NCBI RefSeq assembly: GCF_009857595.1 | Contig: NZ_WWCU01000003.1 | Coordinates: 1-64,000 of the forward strand | Length of the DNA: 64,000 nt | Direction: 5' to 3' | Source: Pseudoduganella aquatica | GTDB taxonomy: Bacteria; Pseudomonadota; Gammaproteobacteria; Burkholderiales; Burkholderiaceae_D | Shown: one piece after another, positions 50,425 through 60,307 of the stretch | Layout of the letters: each line of letters starts with the position of its first letter | Numbering within the stretch: the first letter of the stretch is position 1 | Notes under the pieces: model-generated | The model's database searches: none | What the model was told of the DNA's origin: nothing | What the model saw: only the letters and a program-made list of their open reading frames with translations | Position numbers and translations under genes: made by a program

Positions 50425-52469
50425 ACGCCAAGCCCAGCTACTTCCGGCGCCTGTCGCGCTACTACCTGCTGTTCTCGGCCGGCTTCGCGGGCTTCCTGGT
50501 GGCGCTGTCCATGCTGGAGAAGGAAGGCATGCCGCGCGTCTGGATAGGCTACCTGTTCATGCTGGCCACCATCACGCTGTACGCCGCCATCGGCCTGGTC
50601 AGCCGCACCTCCAACGTGGCCGAATACTATGTGGCGGGGCGGCGCGTGCCGGCCATGTTCAACGGCATGGCCACCGCCGCCGACTGGATCTCGGCGGCCA
50701 GCTTCATCAGCCTGGCCGGCACGCTCTACCTGCACGGCTTCGACGGCCTGGCCTACGTCATGGGCTGGACCGGCGGCTACTGCCTGGTGGCGCTGCTGAT
50801 CGCGCCCTATCTGCGCAAGTTCAGCCAGTACACCATCCCCGACTTCCTGGCCGCGCGCTACGGCGGCCCGCACCACGGGCGCTACGTGCGCATCATGGCG
50901 GTGGCGGCCACCATCATCATCTCCTTCATCTACGTGGTGGCGCAGATCTACGCGGTGGGCCTGATCGCCTCGCGCTTTACCGGCGTGGATTTCTCGGTCG
51001 GCATTTTCCTCGGCCTGGCCTCCATCCTGGTGTGTTCCTTCCTGGGCGGCATGCGCGCCATCACCTGGACCCAGGTGGCGCAGTACATCATCATTCTGGT
51101 GGCGTTCCTGCTGCCGGCCATGTGGCTGTCGGCCAAGCACAGCGGCAACCCCATCCCGCAGGTGGCCTACGGCAAGCTGCTGCCCACGCTGGGCGCGCGC
51201 GAAGCCAGCCTGGCGCACGACCCGAAGGAACAGGAGGTGCGCGCCATCTTCCGGCAGCGCGCCGACGACTACGGCCAGAAGCTCGACGCCCTGCCCGCCA
51301 GCTGGGACGCCGGCCGCATCGACGCGCAGCGCCGTCTGGACGCGGTCAAGCAGCGCAACGCCACGCTGCTGGACATCCGCGCGGCCGAAAAAGCCCTGAT
51401 CAATTATCCGAAAACCGTGGAAGAAGCGGCCGCCGCCTGGGAGGCCGCGCGCGCCTACAACCTGCGGCGCGCCGCCGCGCCCGCGCCGCACGCCGAGCCC
51501 TTCGTGGCGCCGGACATCGCGCAGTCCGACCAGAAGCGCAACAACTTCCTGGCGCTGGTGTTCTGCCTGATGGTGGGCACGGCCGCCCTGCCTCACATCC
51601 TGATGCGCTCCTACACCACGCCGTCTGTGCATGAAACCCGGGTGTCGGTGTTCTGGACGCTGTTCTTCATCCTGCTGATCTACCTGACCATTCCGGCGCT
51701 GGCGGTGCTGGTGAAGTTCGACGTCTACACCGCGCTGGTGGGCAGCGACTTCTCGCGCCTGCCAACCTGGGTGTCGTACTGGGCCAATGTGGACAAGCTG
51801 CATCCGCTAATCAGCATCGTGGACGTGAACCACGACGGCCTGGTGCAGCTGGCGGAAATCGCCATCGACGGCGACGTGCTGGTGCTGGCCACGCCCGAGA
51901 TCGCGGGCCTGCCCTATGTGATTTCCGGCCTGGTGGCGGCGGGCGGCCTGGCCGCCGCGCTGTCCACGGCGGACGGCCTGCTGCTGGCCATCTCCAACGC
52001 CCTGTCGCACGACATCTACTACCGCATCGTCGACCCCAGCGCCTCCACGCAAAAGCGCGTGACCATCTCCAAGCTGCTGCTGCTGGCGGTGGCCTTCATC
52101 GCCGCCTACGCCGCGTCCACCAAGCCGGCCGACATCCTGTCGCTGGTGAGCGCCGCCTTCTCGCTGGCCGGCTCCACGCTGTTCCCGGCGCTGGTGCTGG
52201 GCGTGTTCTGGCCGCGCGCCAACCGCCACGGCGCGGTGGCCGGCATGGTGGCCGGCTTCGGCGTGTGCCTGTACTACATGGTGCACGCCAACCCCATCCT
52301 GGGCGGCAGCGCGGCCGGGCAGTGGTTCCACATCGCGCCGGTCTCCGCGGGCATCTTCGGCGTGCCCGCTGGCATGCTGGTGATGGCGGTGGTCAGCCTG
52401 CTGACGCCCGCGCCGGGACGCGACACCACTGCGCTGCTGGCGCATGTGCGTGCGCCGGAGCAGGGCTAG
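50421..52469 (+). CDS. SSS-family sodium:solute symporter (DUF4212-associated)
   Basis: 682 residues. About 13 membrane helices with the SSS core: VAEYYVAGRRVPAMFNGMATAADWISAASF and later GLVAAGGLAAALSTADGLLLAISNALSHD-type sequence (in parts). A soluble insertion (about 240-375), rich in charge and Ala, lies between helices. A loop at 468-479 (DVNHDGLVQLAE) fits a 12-residue EF-hand. The family includes acetate/organic-acid symporters; the solute here is unknown. ATG 50421 overlaps the DUF4212 stop. The TctDE-like pair upstream probably controls it. Confidence 0.9.
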   Translation: MNAKPSYFRRLSRYYLLFSAGFAGFLVALSMLEKEGMPRVWIGYLFMLATITLYAAIGLVSRTSNVAEYYVAGRRVPAMFNGMATAADWISAASFISLAGTLYLHGFDGLAYVMGWTGGYCLVALLIAPYLRKFSQYTIPDFLAARYGGPHHGRYVRIMAVAATIIISFIYVVAQIYAVGLIASRFTGVDFSVGIFLGLASILVCSFLGGMRAITWTQVAQYIIILVAFLLPAMWLSAKHSGNPIPQVAYGKLLPTLGAREASLAHDPKEQEVRAIFRQRADDYGQKLDALPASWDAGRIDAQRRLDAVKQRNATLLDIRAAEKALINYPKTVEEAAAAWEAARAYNLRRAAAPAPHAEPFVAPDIAQSDQKRNNFLALVFCLMVGTAALPHILMRSYTTPSVHETRVSVFWTLFFILLIYLTIPALAVLVKFDVYTALVGSDFSRLPTWVSYWANVDKLHPLISIVDVNHDGLVQLAEIAIDGDVLVLATPEIAGLPYVISGLVAAGGLAAALSTADGLLLAISNALSHDIYYRIVDPSASTQKRVTISKLLLLAVAFIAAYAASTKPADILSLVSAAFSLAGSTLFPALVLGVFWPRANRHGAVAGMVAGFGVCLYYMVHANPILGGSAAGQWFHIAPVSAGIFGVPAGMLVMAVVSLLTPAPGRDTTALLAHVRAPEQG

Positions 52470-52546
52470 GCAAACCTTCAGACAAATGTTATTGTAGGGA
52501 AATTGATTAATTTGCAATTGTTCTTTTCGCCTATTTAACATTGACC

Positions 52547-54559
52547 ATGTCCACATCCCTGCCACTGCGTACCGCCCTCGCCTGCCTCGTTTCCGCCCTG
52601 ATGGGGGCCGCCTCCATCGCGCCGGCTTATGCCGCCGCGCCGCCTGCCGAGCATTTCTTCGACAATCCCAGCTTCAGCAACCCCAAGCTGTCCCCGGACG
52701 GCAAGTACGTGGCCTTCAAGGGCAGCGTCGACGGCGGCCGCACCGCGCTGTATGCGCTGGACCTGGCCAGCCGCAGCATCAAGGGCGTGGCCAAGTTCGG
52801 CGACGTGGACATCGATAACTTCGAGTGGGTCAACCACGAACGCCTGGTGTTCGACACGCGCGACAGCAAGGCGCCCGTCGGCGACCGCACCAACGCCCCC
52901 GGCATGTTCGCGGCCAATGTGGACGGCAGCGGCTACCGCATGCTGGTGGACCGCAGCTACACGCCGGCTTCCGAAACGGGCAGCATGATCAAGCAGCGCG
53001 CGCTGCCCTACAACACCTTCCTGCTGGACCAGCAGGGCGCGCAGGACAGCGAGTCTATCTATGTGCGCCGCGCCGAATGGAACGAGGCCACCTGGGACCT
53101 GGAAAACTTCGACCTGCTGCGCCTGAACACCCTCACCGGCAAGGCGGACGTGGTGCCGCGTCCGGCCAAGGTGCTGGACTGGCTGCTGGACGCGGACGGC
53201 GCGCCGCGCCTGGCCATGTCGGACAAGGACGGCACCTCCAGCGTGCACCTGCTCGACCCGGCCAGCAAGGCCTGGCGCCAGCTCGCCAGCTTCCCCTCCT
53301 ACGGCAACGCCCCCAAGGCCTTCTGGCCAGTGGGCATGAGCTCGGACGGCAAGCTGTACGTGAGCAGCCGCGCCGGCAAGGACAAGGACGCACTCTATCT
53401 GTACGACACGGCCAAGGGCGAACTCGCCGCCGAGCCGGTGGTGTCGCTGGCGGACTATGACTACGAGGGCCAGATGATCTACAGCGGCGGCAAGATCGTC
53501 GGCCTGGAGATCCTGTCGGATGCGCGCAGCACCGTGTGGCTGGACGAGCGCATGAAGGCGGCGCAGAAAACCATCGACGGCAAGCTGCAAGGCACGGTCA
53601 ACCTGGTGCGCCCGGCGCTGCGCCCGGCCACGCCGTGGATGCTGGTGACGTCGTATTCGGACCGCCAGCCGAGAACCTACTACCTCTACAACGCGGACAC
53701 GCAGGAACTGGGCAAGCTGGGTTCCGCGCACGCCAATATCGACCCGGCCGCCATGGGCCAGCAGGACATGGTGCAGATCAAGGCGCGCGACGGCCTCGCC
53801 ATTCCCGCCTGGCTGACCTTGCCCAGCGGCGCCGGCAAGAAGCTGCCCATGGTGGTGCTGGTGCACGGCGGCCCCTTCCTGCGCGGTTCCGAATGGGGCT
53901 GGGACGCGCAGGCGCAGTTCCTGGCCTCGCGCGGCTACGCGGTGCTGGAGCCGGAGTTCCGCGGCAGCACCGGCTTTGGCTCGCGCCACTTCCGCGCCGG
54001 CTGGAAGCAATGGGGCCTGGCCATGCAGGACGATATCGCCGACGCAGCCAAATGGGCCATCGCGCAGGGCTACGCCGATCCGCAGCGCATCTGCATCGCC
54101 GGCGCCAGCTATGGCGGCTACGCCACGCTGATGGGCCTGGCGCGCAATCCGGAACTGTTCAAATGCGGCGTGGAATGGGTGGGCGTGACCGACCTCGCGC
54201 TGATGTACAAGGACCACTGGAGCTTCCAGTCCGACTTGAGTGCCCAGTGGAAGCAATATGGCCTGCCGCAGCTGGTGGGCGATCCGGTGCAGGACGCGCA
54301 GCAGCTGGCGGACACCTCCCCGGTCAACCTGGCCGCGCGCATCAAGCAGCCGCTACTGATGGCCTACGGCGATGAAGACCGGCGCGTGCCCATCCCGCAC
54401 GGGCGCAGCTTCCACGCGGCCGTCAAGGCCCACAATCCGGACGTGGAGCTGGTGGTCTACCAGGGCGAGGGGCACGGCTGGTCGCTGCCGAAGAACCGCG
54501 TCGACTTCTGGACCCGGGTGGAGAAGTTTCTGAACCGCCACATCGGCGCGCAACCGTAA
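52547..54559 (+). CDS. Secreted S9-family peptidase, tandem copy 1
   Basis: 670 residues. A signal peptide (to about AYAAAP) is followed by a beta-propeller-like domain (about 30-400) and an alpha/beta-hydrolase peptidase domain. The triad is S521 in GASYGGYA, D611 in EDRRVP and H643 in GEGHGW. Such prolyl-oligopeptidase/acylaminoacyl-peptidase relatives cleave short peptides. Export suggests peptide scavenging in the periplasm. A TTG two codons earlier is possible, but ATG 52547 suits the signal peptide. Two paralogues follow directly. Confidence 0.9.
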   Translation: MSTSLPLRTALACLVSALMGAASIAPAYAAAPPAEHFFDNPSFSNPKLSPDGKYVAFKGSVDGGRTALYALDLASRSIKGVAKFGDVDIDNFEWVNHERLVFDTRDSKAPVGDRTNAPGMFAANVDGSGYRMLVDRSYTPASETGSMIKQRALPYNTFLLDQQGAQDSESIYVRRAEWNEATWDLENFDLLRLNTLTGKADVVPRPAKVLDWLLDADGAPRLAMSDKDGTSSVHLLDPASKAWRQLASFPSYGNAPKAFWPVGMSSDGKLYVSSRAGKDKDALYLYDTAKGELAAEPVVSLADYDYEGQMIYSGGKIVGLEILSDARSTVWLDERMKAAQKTIDGKLQGTVNLVRPALRPATPWMLVTSYSDRQPRTYYLYNADTQELGKLGSAHANIDPAAMGQQDMVQIKARDGLAIPAWLTLPSGAGKKLPMVVLVHGGPFLRGSEWGWDAQAQFLASRGYAVLEPEFRGSTGFGSRHFRAGWKQWGLAMQDDIADAAKWAIAQGYADPQRICIAGASYGGYATLMGLARNPELFKCGVEWVGVTDLALMYKDHWSFQSDLSAQWKQYGLPQLVGDPVQDAQQLADTSPVNLAARIKQPLLMAYGDEDRRVPIPHGRSFHAAVKAHNPDVELVVYQGEGHGWSLPKNRVDFWTRVEKFLNRHIGAQP

Positions 54560-54579
54560 GCCACTTCACTGGAGCCTCC

Positions 54580-56616
54580 ATGCACGGACTGCAACGCATG
54601 ATCGCCTCCGCCGTGGCACTGCTGGCAGCGCTGGCCCATCCCGGCGCGCACGCGGCCGACGCGGCGCCGGCCGCAACGCCCGCCACCACCCCGGCCGCGC
54701 TGCCGCCGGTGCAGGACTTCTTCAGCAATCCGCAATTCAGCACAGTGCAGCTGTCGCCCAGCGGACGCTACCTCGCGGCCAAGCTGACCAGCCCCAATGG
54801 GCGCGAGCGGCTGGCGGTGGTCGATCTGAGCAACAACTCGGCGCTGTCGGTGGCCAGCTTCCACGATACCGACGTGGGCCAGTTCGCCTGGGTCAACGAC
54901 GAGCGCCTGCTGCTCGACACGGTCGACATGCAGGTCGGCGTGGGCGACGCGCGCTACGGCCCCGGCCTGTACGCGGTGAACCGCGACGGCAGCCAGTTCC
55001 GCCAGCTGGCCAGCCGCCGCGGCGACGCGCACGCGGTGCAGTCGCAGCGCCTGCTGCCCTGGCACACGTATATGCTGGGCCAGCGCGGCACGCAGGACAG
55101 CGACCAGGTCTACGTCCTCAGCAGAAAGATCACCGGCCCCGGCCAGATGGAATATGCCGACCTGCTCCAGCTCAACACCAAAACCGGCTACAGCACCACC
55201 CTCAAGCGGCCCGGCGATACGCACGACTGGCTACTCGACAGCAAGGGCGAACCGCGCCTGGCCACCGTGGTGGAGAACGGCCGCAGCTCGGTGCACTACC
55301 GCGACCCGGCCACCGGCGCCTGGCGCGAACTGGGGTCGTTCGGGCAGTTCACCGGCGGCAAGGGCTCCTTCCGTCCGCTGGCCTTCGCGCCGGACGGCAC
55401 GCTGTACGTGGTGACCAGCGCCTACCGCGACAAGTCGGCCGTGCACAGCTACGACCTGGCGACCGGCAAGATCAATCCGCAGCCGCTGGTGGAGCTGGAG
55501 CACTACGACTTCAGCGGCCGCCTCATCATGAGCCAGGACAAGCTGCTGGGCGTGCGCTACCTGGCCGACGCGCAAGGCACGCGCTGGCTGGACCCGGCCA
55601 TGCAGGCCATCCAGCAGGAGGTCGACAAGCTGCTGCCCAACACCCTCAACCTGCTGACGCCGCCGTCCCGGCCGGAAACGCCCAACCTGCTGGTGGAATC
55701 GTATTCGGACGTGCAGCCGCGCGTGTTCATGCTGTACAACAGCGCCAACAGGCAGCTCAGCAAAATCGGCGCGTCGCGTCCGCAGATCCGGCCCGGCCAG
55801 ATGGGCAAGCAGGATCTGGTGACCTACGCCGCGCGCGACGGCTTGCAAATCCCTGCCTGGCTGACGCTGCCGCATGGCAAGGACAAAAACCTGCCCATGG
55901 TGGTGCTGGTGCATGGCGGCCCCTTTGTGCGCGGCGGCCAGTGGGGCTGGCGTCCGGATGTGCAATTCCTGGCCTCGCGCGGCTACGCCGTGCTGGAGCC
56001 GGAATACCGGGGCAGCACCGGCTTCGGCGAAGCGCACTTCAAGGCCGGCTGGAAGCAATGGGGCCTGAAGATGCAGGATGACATCGCCGACGGCACACGC
56101 TGGGCCATCGCGCAGGGCATCGCCGATGGCAAGCGGATCTGCATCGCCGGCGCCAGCTACGGCGGCTACGCCACGCTGATGGGGCTGGTCAACAATCCCG
56201 AGCTGTACCAGTGCGGCGTGGAGTGGGCCGGCGTGACCGACATCAAGCTGATGTACACCGGCCACTGGAGCTTCCAGTCCGATCTGCCGGACGCCTGGAA
56301 ACAGTACGGCATGCCGCACCTGATAGGCGACCCGGAGAAGGACGCCGAGCAGCTCAAGGCCACCTCGCCGCTGGAGCAGGCGGCCCGCATCAGGCAGCCG
56401 CTGCTGCTGGCCTACGGCGGCTCGGACATGCGCATGCCGCTCTACCACGGCAAGAAATTCCGCGACGCGGTGCAAAAGACCAACCGCCAGGTCGAATGGG
56501 TGGAATACGAGGAGGAAGGCCACGGCTGGGTGCTGCAGAAAAACCGCTACGACTTCTGGACCCGGGTGGAAGGTTTCCTCAATAAACATATCGGCTCATC
56601 TCAAGGAGAAAAATAA
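54580..56616 (+). CDS. Secreted S9-family peptidase, tandem copy 2
   Basis: 678 residues. The signal peptide ends around GAHAAD and is followed by an Ala/Pro stretch. The propeller domain and the C-terminal peptidase domain parallel copy 1: GASYGGYATLMGL (S526), GSDMRMP (Asp) and EEEGHGW (His). ATG 54580 has GGAG five bases upstream. It starts 21 bases after copy 1 and its stop overlaps the start of copy 3 (TAATG). Differences near the acid residue (MRMP for RRVP) may shift specificity. Confidence 0.9.
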   Translation: MHGLQRMIASAVALLAALAHPGAHAADAAPAATPATTPAALPPVQDFFSNPQFSTVQLSPSGRYLAAKLTSPNGRERLAVVDLSNNSALSVASFHDTDVGQFAWVNDERLLLDTVDMQVGVGDARYGPGLYAVNRDGSQFRQLASRRGDAHAVQSQRLLPWHTYMLGQRGTQDSDQVYVLSRKITGPGQMEYADLLQLNTKTGYSTTLKRPGDTHDWLLDSKGEPRLATVVENGRSSVHYRDPATGAWRELGSFGQFTGGKGSFRPLAFAPDGTLYVVTSAYRDKSAVHSYDLATGKINPQPLVELEHYDFSGRLIMSQDKLLGVRYLADAQGTRWLDPAMQAIQQEVDKLLPNTLNLLTPPSRPETPNLLVESYSDVQPRVFMLYNSANRQLSKIGASRPQIRPGQMGKQDLVTYAARDGLQIPAWLTLPHGKDKNLPMVVLVHGGPFVRGGQWGWRPDVQFLASRGYAVLEPEYRGSTGFGEAHFKAGWKQWGLKMQDDIADGTRWAIAQGIADGKRICIAGASYGGYATLMGLVNNPELYQCGVEWAGVTDIKLMYTGHWSFQSDLPDAWKQYGMPHLIGDPEKDAEQLKATSPLEQAARIRQPLLLAYGGSDMRMPLYHGKKFRDAVQKTNRQVEWVEYEEEGHGWVLQKNRYDFWTRVEGFLNKHIGSSQGEK

Positions 56617-58610
56617 TGCATCTGCGCCTGCGTGCCGTGGCGGCAATCTCACTCGGCCTGATGGCTGGCCTGGCCCAGGCGGCCCTGCCGGCGATAGGCA
56701 GCTTCTTTGGCAACCCCAACTTCAGCGCCGCCAAGCTGTCGCCCAACGGGCGCTTTCTGGCTGTGCGCATCAGCAACAACAATGAACGCGACGGTCTGGC
56801 CGTGGTGGACCTGGCCAGCAGCAGCGTCAGCGGCGTGGCGCGCTTCTCGGATACCGACATAGGCCATTTCCAGTGGGTGAACAACCGCCGCCTGGCCTTC
56901 GACACCGTGGACAACCAGGTGGCGCCGGGCGACCGCCGCTACGCGCCCGGCCTGTACGCGGCCAACCGCGACGGCAGCGACCTGCGGCAGTTGGCCGAGC
57001 GCGCCTGGTACGCGCGCGACACGTCGCAGACCAATATCAAGTCGCGCATCCTGCCGGCCAACACCTATATGCTGGAGCAGGAAGGTGCGCAGGACTCGGA
57101 CTCCATCTATGTCGTGCGCGCCAACTGGAACGAGGTGCGCAATGAAACGCGCAGCTTCGACCTGCAAAAGCTGAACACGGTGACCGGCGCGGTGGGCACG
57201 CTGAACCGGCCGGGCGAAGTGCAGCACTGGGTGCTGGACCAGCGCGGCCTGCCGCGCGCGGCCTTGACACGGGAGGAAGACAAGCTGACCGTCCAGTATC
57301 TCGATCCGGACAAGGACAGCTGGCGCCCCCTGGTCACCTTCCCGGCCTACGCCAACGCGCCGGGCAACTTCATGCCGCTGGGCTTCGGTGCCGAAGGGCA
57401 GATGTATGTGAGCAGCCAGGGCCGCTCCGACAAGCGCAGCCTGTACGTCTTCAACCTGGCCAAAGGCGCGCTGGAGAAGGACGCCATGATAGGCCTGGCC
57501 GACTACGATTTTTCGGGCGAGCTGGTGTACCGCAACAACCGCCTGGCCGGCGTCGAGCTGCTGTCCGACGCCCGCGCCATGGTGTGGCTGGACCCGGCCA
57601 TGGCGGCCGTGCAAAAGGCCGTGGACGCCCTGCTGCCCGACACGGCCAACCTGGTCACGCCGCCGCTGCGGCCTGAAGCGGCCTGGGTGCTGGTCACCTC
57701 CTATTCGGACAAGCAGCCCACCACCTACCTGGTCTACAACACCGAGACCAAAGCGCTGAGCAGGATCGGCAGCCGCAACCCGGCCATCGACCCCGCCCAG
57801 ATGGCGCAGCTGGACCTGCACCGCTTCAAGGCGCGGGATGGCCTGACGGTGCCGGCGTGGCTGACGCTGCCCAAGGGCGGCGGCAAGCAACTGCCCATGG
57901 TGGTGCTGGTGCACGGCGGACCTTTCGTGCGCGGCGGCGAGTGGCGCTGGAACGCGGAAGCGCAATTCCTGGCCTCGCGCGGCTACGCCGTGCTGGAACC
58001 GGAATTCCGCGGCAGCAGCGGCTTCGGCGCGCGCCACGCCATGCGCGGCTGGAAGCAATGGGGTTTGGCCATGCAGGACGACGTGGCAGACGCCACCAAG
58101 TGGGCCATTGCGCAGGGCTATGCCGATCCGAAGCGTATCTGCATCGCCGGCGCCAGCTACGGCGGCTACGCCACACTGATGGGCCTGCTCAAGACGCCGG
58201 AACTCTACCGCTGCGGCGTGAGCTGGGCCGGCGTGTCGGACCTGACCTTGATGGCCACGGAAGGCAACAGCGCCATCTCCGACCAGTCCGACACCTACCG
58301 CCAGTACGGCATACCGGAACGGGTGGGCGACCCGGTCAAGGACGCCGCGCAATTCGCCGCCACGTCGCCGCTCAAGCAGGCTGCCCGCATCCACCAGCCC
58401 ATACTGCTGGCGCACGGCAGCGCCGACAAGCGCGTTCCCATTCAGCACAGCAAGGACTTCTACAACGCCATCAAGCCCACGAATCCGAACGTGGAACTGG
58501 TGATCTACGACGATGAAGGCCACGGCTGGTCGCTGCCGAAAAACCGTGTTGATTTCTGGGGCCGGGTGGAAGTTTTCCTGGATCGCCACATCGGCCCCAC
58601 GGCCAAATAA
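56616..58610 (+). CDS. Secreted S9-family peptidase, tandem copy 3
   Basis: 664 residues. A short signal peptide (to about GLAQA) precedes the same propeller-plus-hydrolase layout. The triad is S514 in GASYGGYATLMG, the Asp in SADKRVP and the His in DDEGHGW. The ATG shares its first base with the previous stop, with AAGGAG ahead. The surface loop after the nucleophile (LMATEGNSAISDQ) differs from copies 1 and 2. The three genes form one operon made by tandem duplication. Confidence 0.9.
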   Translation: MHLRLRAVAAISLGLMAGLAQAALPAIGSFFGNPNFSAAKLSPNGRFLAVRISNNNERDGLAVVDLASSSVSGVARFSDTDIGHFQWVNNRRLAFDTVDNQVAPGDRRYAPGLYAANRDGSDLRQLAERAWYARDTSQTNIKSRILPANTYMLEQEGAQDSDSIYVVRANWNEVRNETRSFDLQKLNTVTGAVGTLNRPGEVQHWVLDQRGLPRAALTREEDKLTVQYLDPDKDSWRPLVTFPAYANAPGNFMPLGFGAEGQMYVSSQGRSDKRSLYVFNLAKGALEKDAMIGLADYDFSGELVYRNNRLAGVELLSDARAMVWLDPAMAAVQKAVDALLPDTANLVTPPLRPEAAWVLVTSYSDKQPTTYLVYNTETKALSRIGSRNPAIDPAQMAQLDLHRFKARDGLTVPAWLTLPKGGGKQLPMVVLVHGGPFVRGGEWRWNAEAQFLASRGYAVLEPEFRGSSGFGARHAMRGWKQWGLAMQDDVADATKWAIAQGYADPKRICIAGASYGGYATLMGLLKTPELYRCGVSWAGVSDLTLMATEGNSAISDQSDTYRQYGIPERVGDPVKDAAQFAATSPLKQAARIHQPILLAHGSADKRVPIQHSKDFYNAIKPTNPNVELVIYDDEGHGWSLPKNRVDFWGRVEVFLDRHIGPTAK

Positions 58611-58652
58611 ATCGGAGTAAGCTGGCGGCAGTCCACTCACGAGGAGATGCGC

Positions 58653-59867
58653 ATGCCGTCGGGAAAAATTCTGGTCGCACAGGGAGGCGGTCCCACCGCC
58701 GTCATCAACCAGTCGCTGGTGGGCGTGGTGCTGGAGGCGCGCCGCTTCCGCCAGGTCACGCGGGTGTACGGCGCGCTGCACGGCGTGCGCGGCATTATCA
58801 ACGAGGACTTCGTCGACCTGACCCAGGAGACCAGCCACAACCTGGAAATGGTGGCCGCCACGCCCTCGTCCGCGCTCGGCTCCACGCGCGACAAGCCGGA
58901 CGCGGCCTACTGCGAGCAGATCTTCGAGGTGCTGCGCGCGCACGAGATCGAACACTTCTTCTATATCGGCGGCAACGACTCCTCCGACACGGTGCGCATC
59001 GTCAGCGATCGCGCCAAGGCGGCCGGCTATCCGCTGCGCTGCATCCATATTCCCAAGACCATAGACAACGATCTGGTGGGCAGCGACCACACGCCCGGCT
59101 TCCCGTCCGCCGCGCGCTTCGTGGCGCAGGCCTTCGCCGGGGCCAACCTGGACAACGCCTCCCTGCCCGGCGTGTACGTGGGCGTGGTGATGGGGCGGCA
59201 CGCCGGCTTCCTCACCGCCGCCTCAGCGCTGGGCAAGAAGTTCCCCGACGACGGCCCGCACCTGATCTACCTGCCCGAGCGCGTGTTCTCGCTGGAGAGC
59301 TTCCTGGCGGACGTGAAGGCCGCGTACGCGCAACACGGGCGCTGCGTGATCGCCGTGTCCGAGGGCATCCACGACGCCTCCGGCGAGGCCATCGCCTCCC
59401 TGCTGGCGAAGGAGGTGGAGCGCGACGCGCACGGCAATGTCCAGCTGTCCGGCACCGGCGCGCTGGCCGACCTGCTGTGCGACGAGATCAAGGCCAAGCT
59501 GGGCATCAAGCGCGTGCGCGGCGACACCTTCGGCTATCTGCAGCGCTCCTTCATCGGCTGCGTGTCCGACGTGGACCAGCGCGAGGCGCGCGAGGTGGGG
59601 GAAAAGGCGGTGCAGTTCGCCATGTGGGGCGACCGCTGCGGCTCGGTGGCCATCAAGCGCACCGGCTACTACTCGGCCGACTACGAATTGCTGCCGCTGG
59701 ATGCGGTGGCCGGCAAGACGCGCACCATGGAGGACGAGTTCATCACCGCCAGCGGCACCGGCGTGACGGACGCCTTCCGCATGTACCTGCGCCCCCTGCT
59801 CGGCTCCGGCATGCCGGACGCGTTCCGCCTGCGCCCGGCGCCGGTGGCCAAGATCCTCAAGAAGTGA
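58653..59867 (+). CDS. 6-phosphofructokinase, PPi-dependent type
   Basis: 404 residues. The enzyme phosphorylates fructose-6-phosphate. GGNDS (106-110) replaces the GGDGS of ATP enzymes, and IPKTIDND has Lys135 where ATP enzymes have Gly. Asp109 plus Lys135 is the known signature of pyrophosphate use, so the reaction should be reversible with PPi. GVVMGRHAGFLTA, SEGIHD and RGDTFGYLQRS are further family motifs. ATG 58653 lies six bases after GGAG; the ATG at 58647 abuts the site and is less likely. The 3' end overlaps the next gene by 11 bases. Confidence 0.9.
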   Translation: MPSGKILVAQGGGPTAVINQSLVGVVLEARRFRQVTRVYGALHGVRGIINEDFVDLTQETSHNLEMVAATPSSALGSTRDKPDAAYCEQIFEVLRAHEIEHFFYIGGNDSSDTVRIVSDRAKAAGYPLRCIHIPKTIDNDLVGSDHTPGFPSAARFVAQAFAGANLDNASLPGVYVGVVMGRHAGFLTAASALGKKFPDDGPHLIYLPERVFSLESFLADVKAAYAQHGRCVIAVSEGIHDASGEAIASLLAKEVERDAHGNVQLSGTGALADLLCDEIKAKLGIKRVRGDTFGYLQRSFIGCVSDVDQREAREVGEKAVQFAMWGDRCGSVAIKRTGYYSADYELLPLDAVAGKTRTMEDEFITASGTGVTDAFRMYLRPLLGSGMPDAFRLRPAPVAKILKK

Positions 59868-60249
59868 GGTGGGAGAAGGTCTTGTTGACGATGCGCCACG
59901 CGCCGTCGGCCAGGCGCAAGGTCAGGTACAGGTGGTAGTTAAAGCCCAGCATGGGCGAATGCAGCCGCACAGTGGCGATGCTGCCCATGCTGTCCACCGA
60001 CAGCACCCGCATGCGGTAGGGCTCGCCCAGCGACTGCGGGCTGGCGCGGCCGGCCACCCCTTCCAGGTAGGCGGCGATGGTCTTGAAGTAGGGCTGGCCG
60101 CCGATGTCGCCGTAGACCTGGGCCTCGGGCGCGAACAGCGCCGCCAGGGCGGCAGCGTCGCCCTGGTACACGCCGCGCAGGTAGGCTTCGGCTACGCCGG
60201 TGATCGCGGCGATATCGGCCGCTGCGGGCCGCGTGGATGGCTGCTTCAT
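59857..60249 (-). CDS. NTF2-like (lumazine-binding-2 type) protein
   Basis: 130 residues with the NTF2-like fold: YLRGVYQGDAAALAALFAPEAQVYGDIGG is the opening helix and loop, and the end ADGAWRIVNKTFSH is typical of the putative lumazine-binding group. No catalytic function can be assigned. It is the last gene of the leftward SDR-tautomerase-DsbA operon, 58 bp after the DsbA gene, and overlaps the convergent phosphofructokinase gene by 11 bases. Confidence 0.83.
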   Translation of the reverse strand: MKQPSTRPAAADIAAITGVAEAYLRGVYQGDAAALAALFAPEAQVYGDIGGQPYFKTIAAYLEGVAGRASPQSLGEPYRMRVLSVDSMGSIATVRLHSPMLGFNYHLYLTLRLADGAWRIVNKTFSHLTS

Positions 60250-60307
60250 CTCGTGCTCCTGTCAAAAGGGGGAAGGCGCCGGCTGGCGCCCTCCCCATGC
60301 CGCAGCG

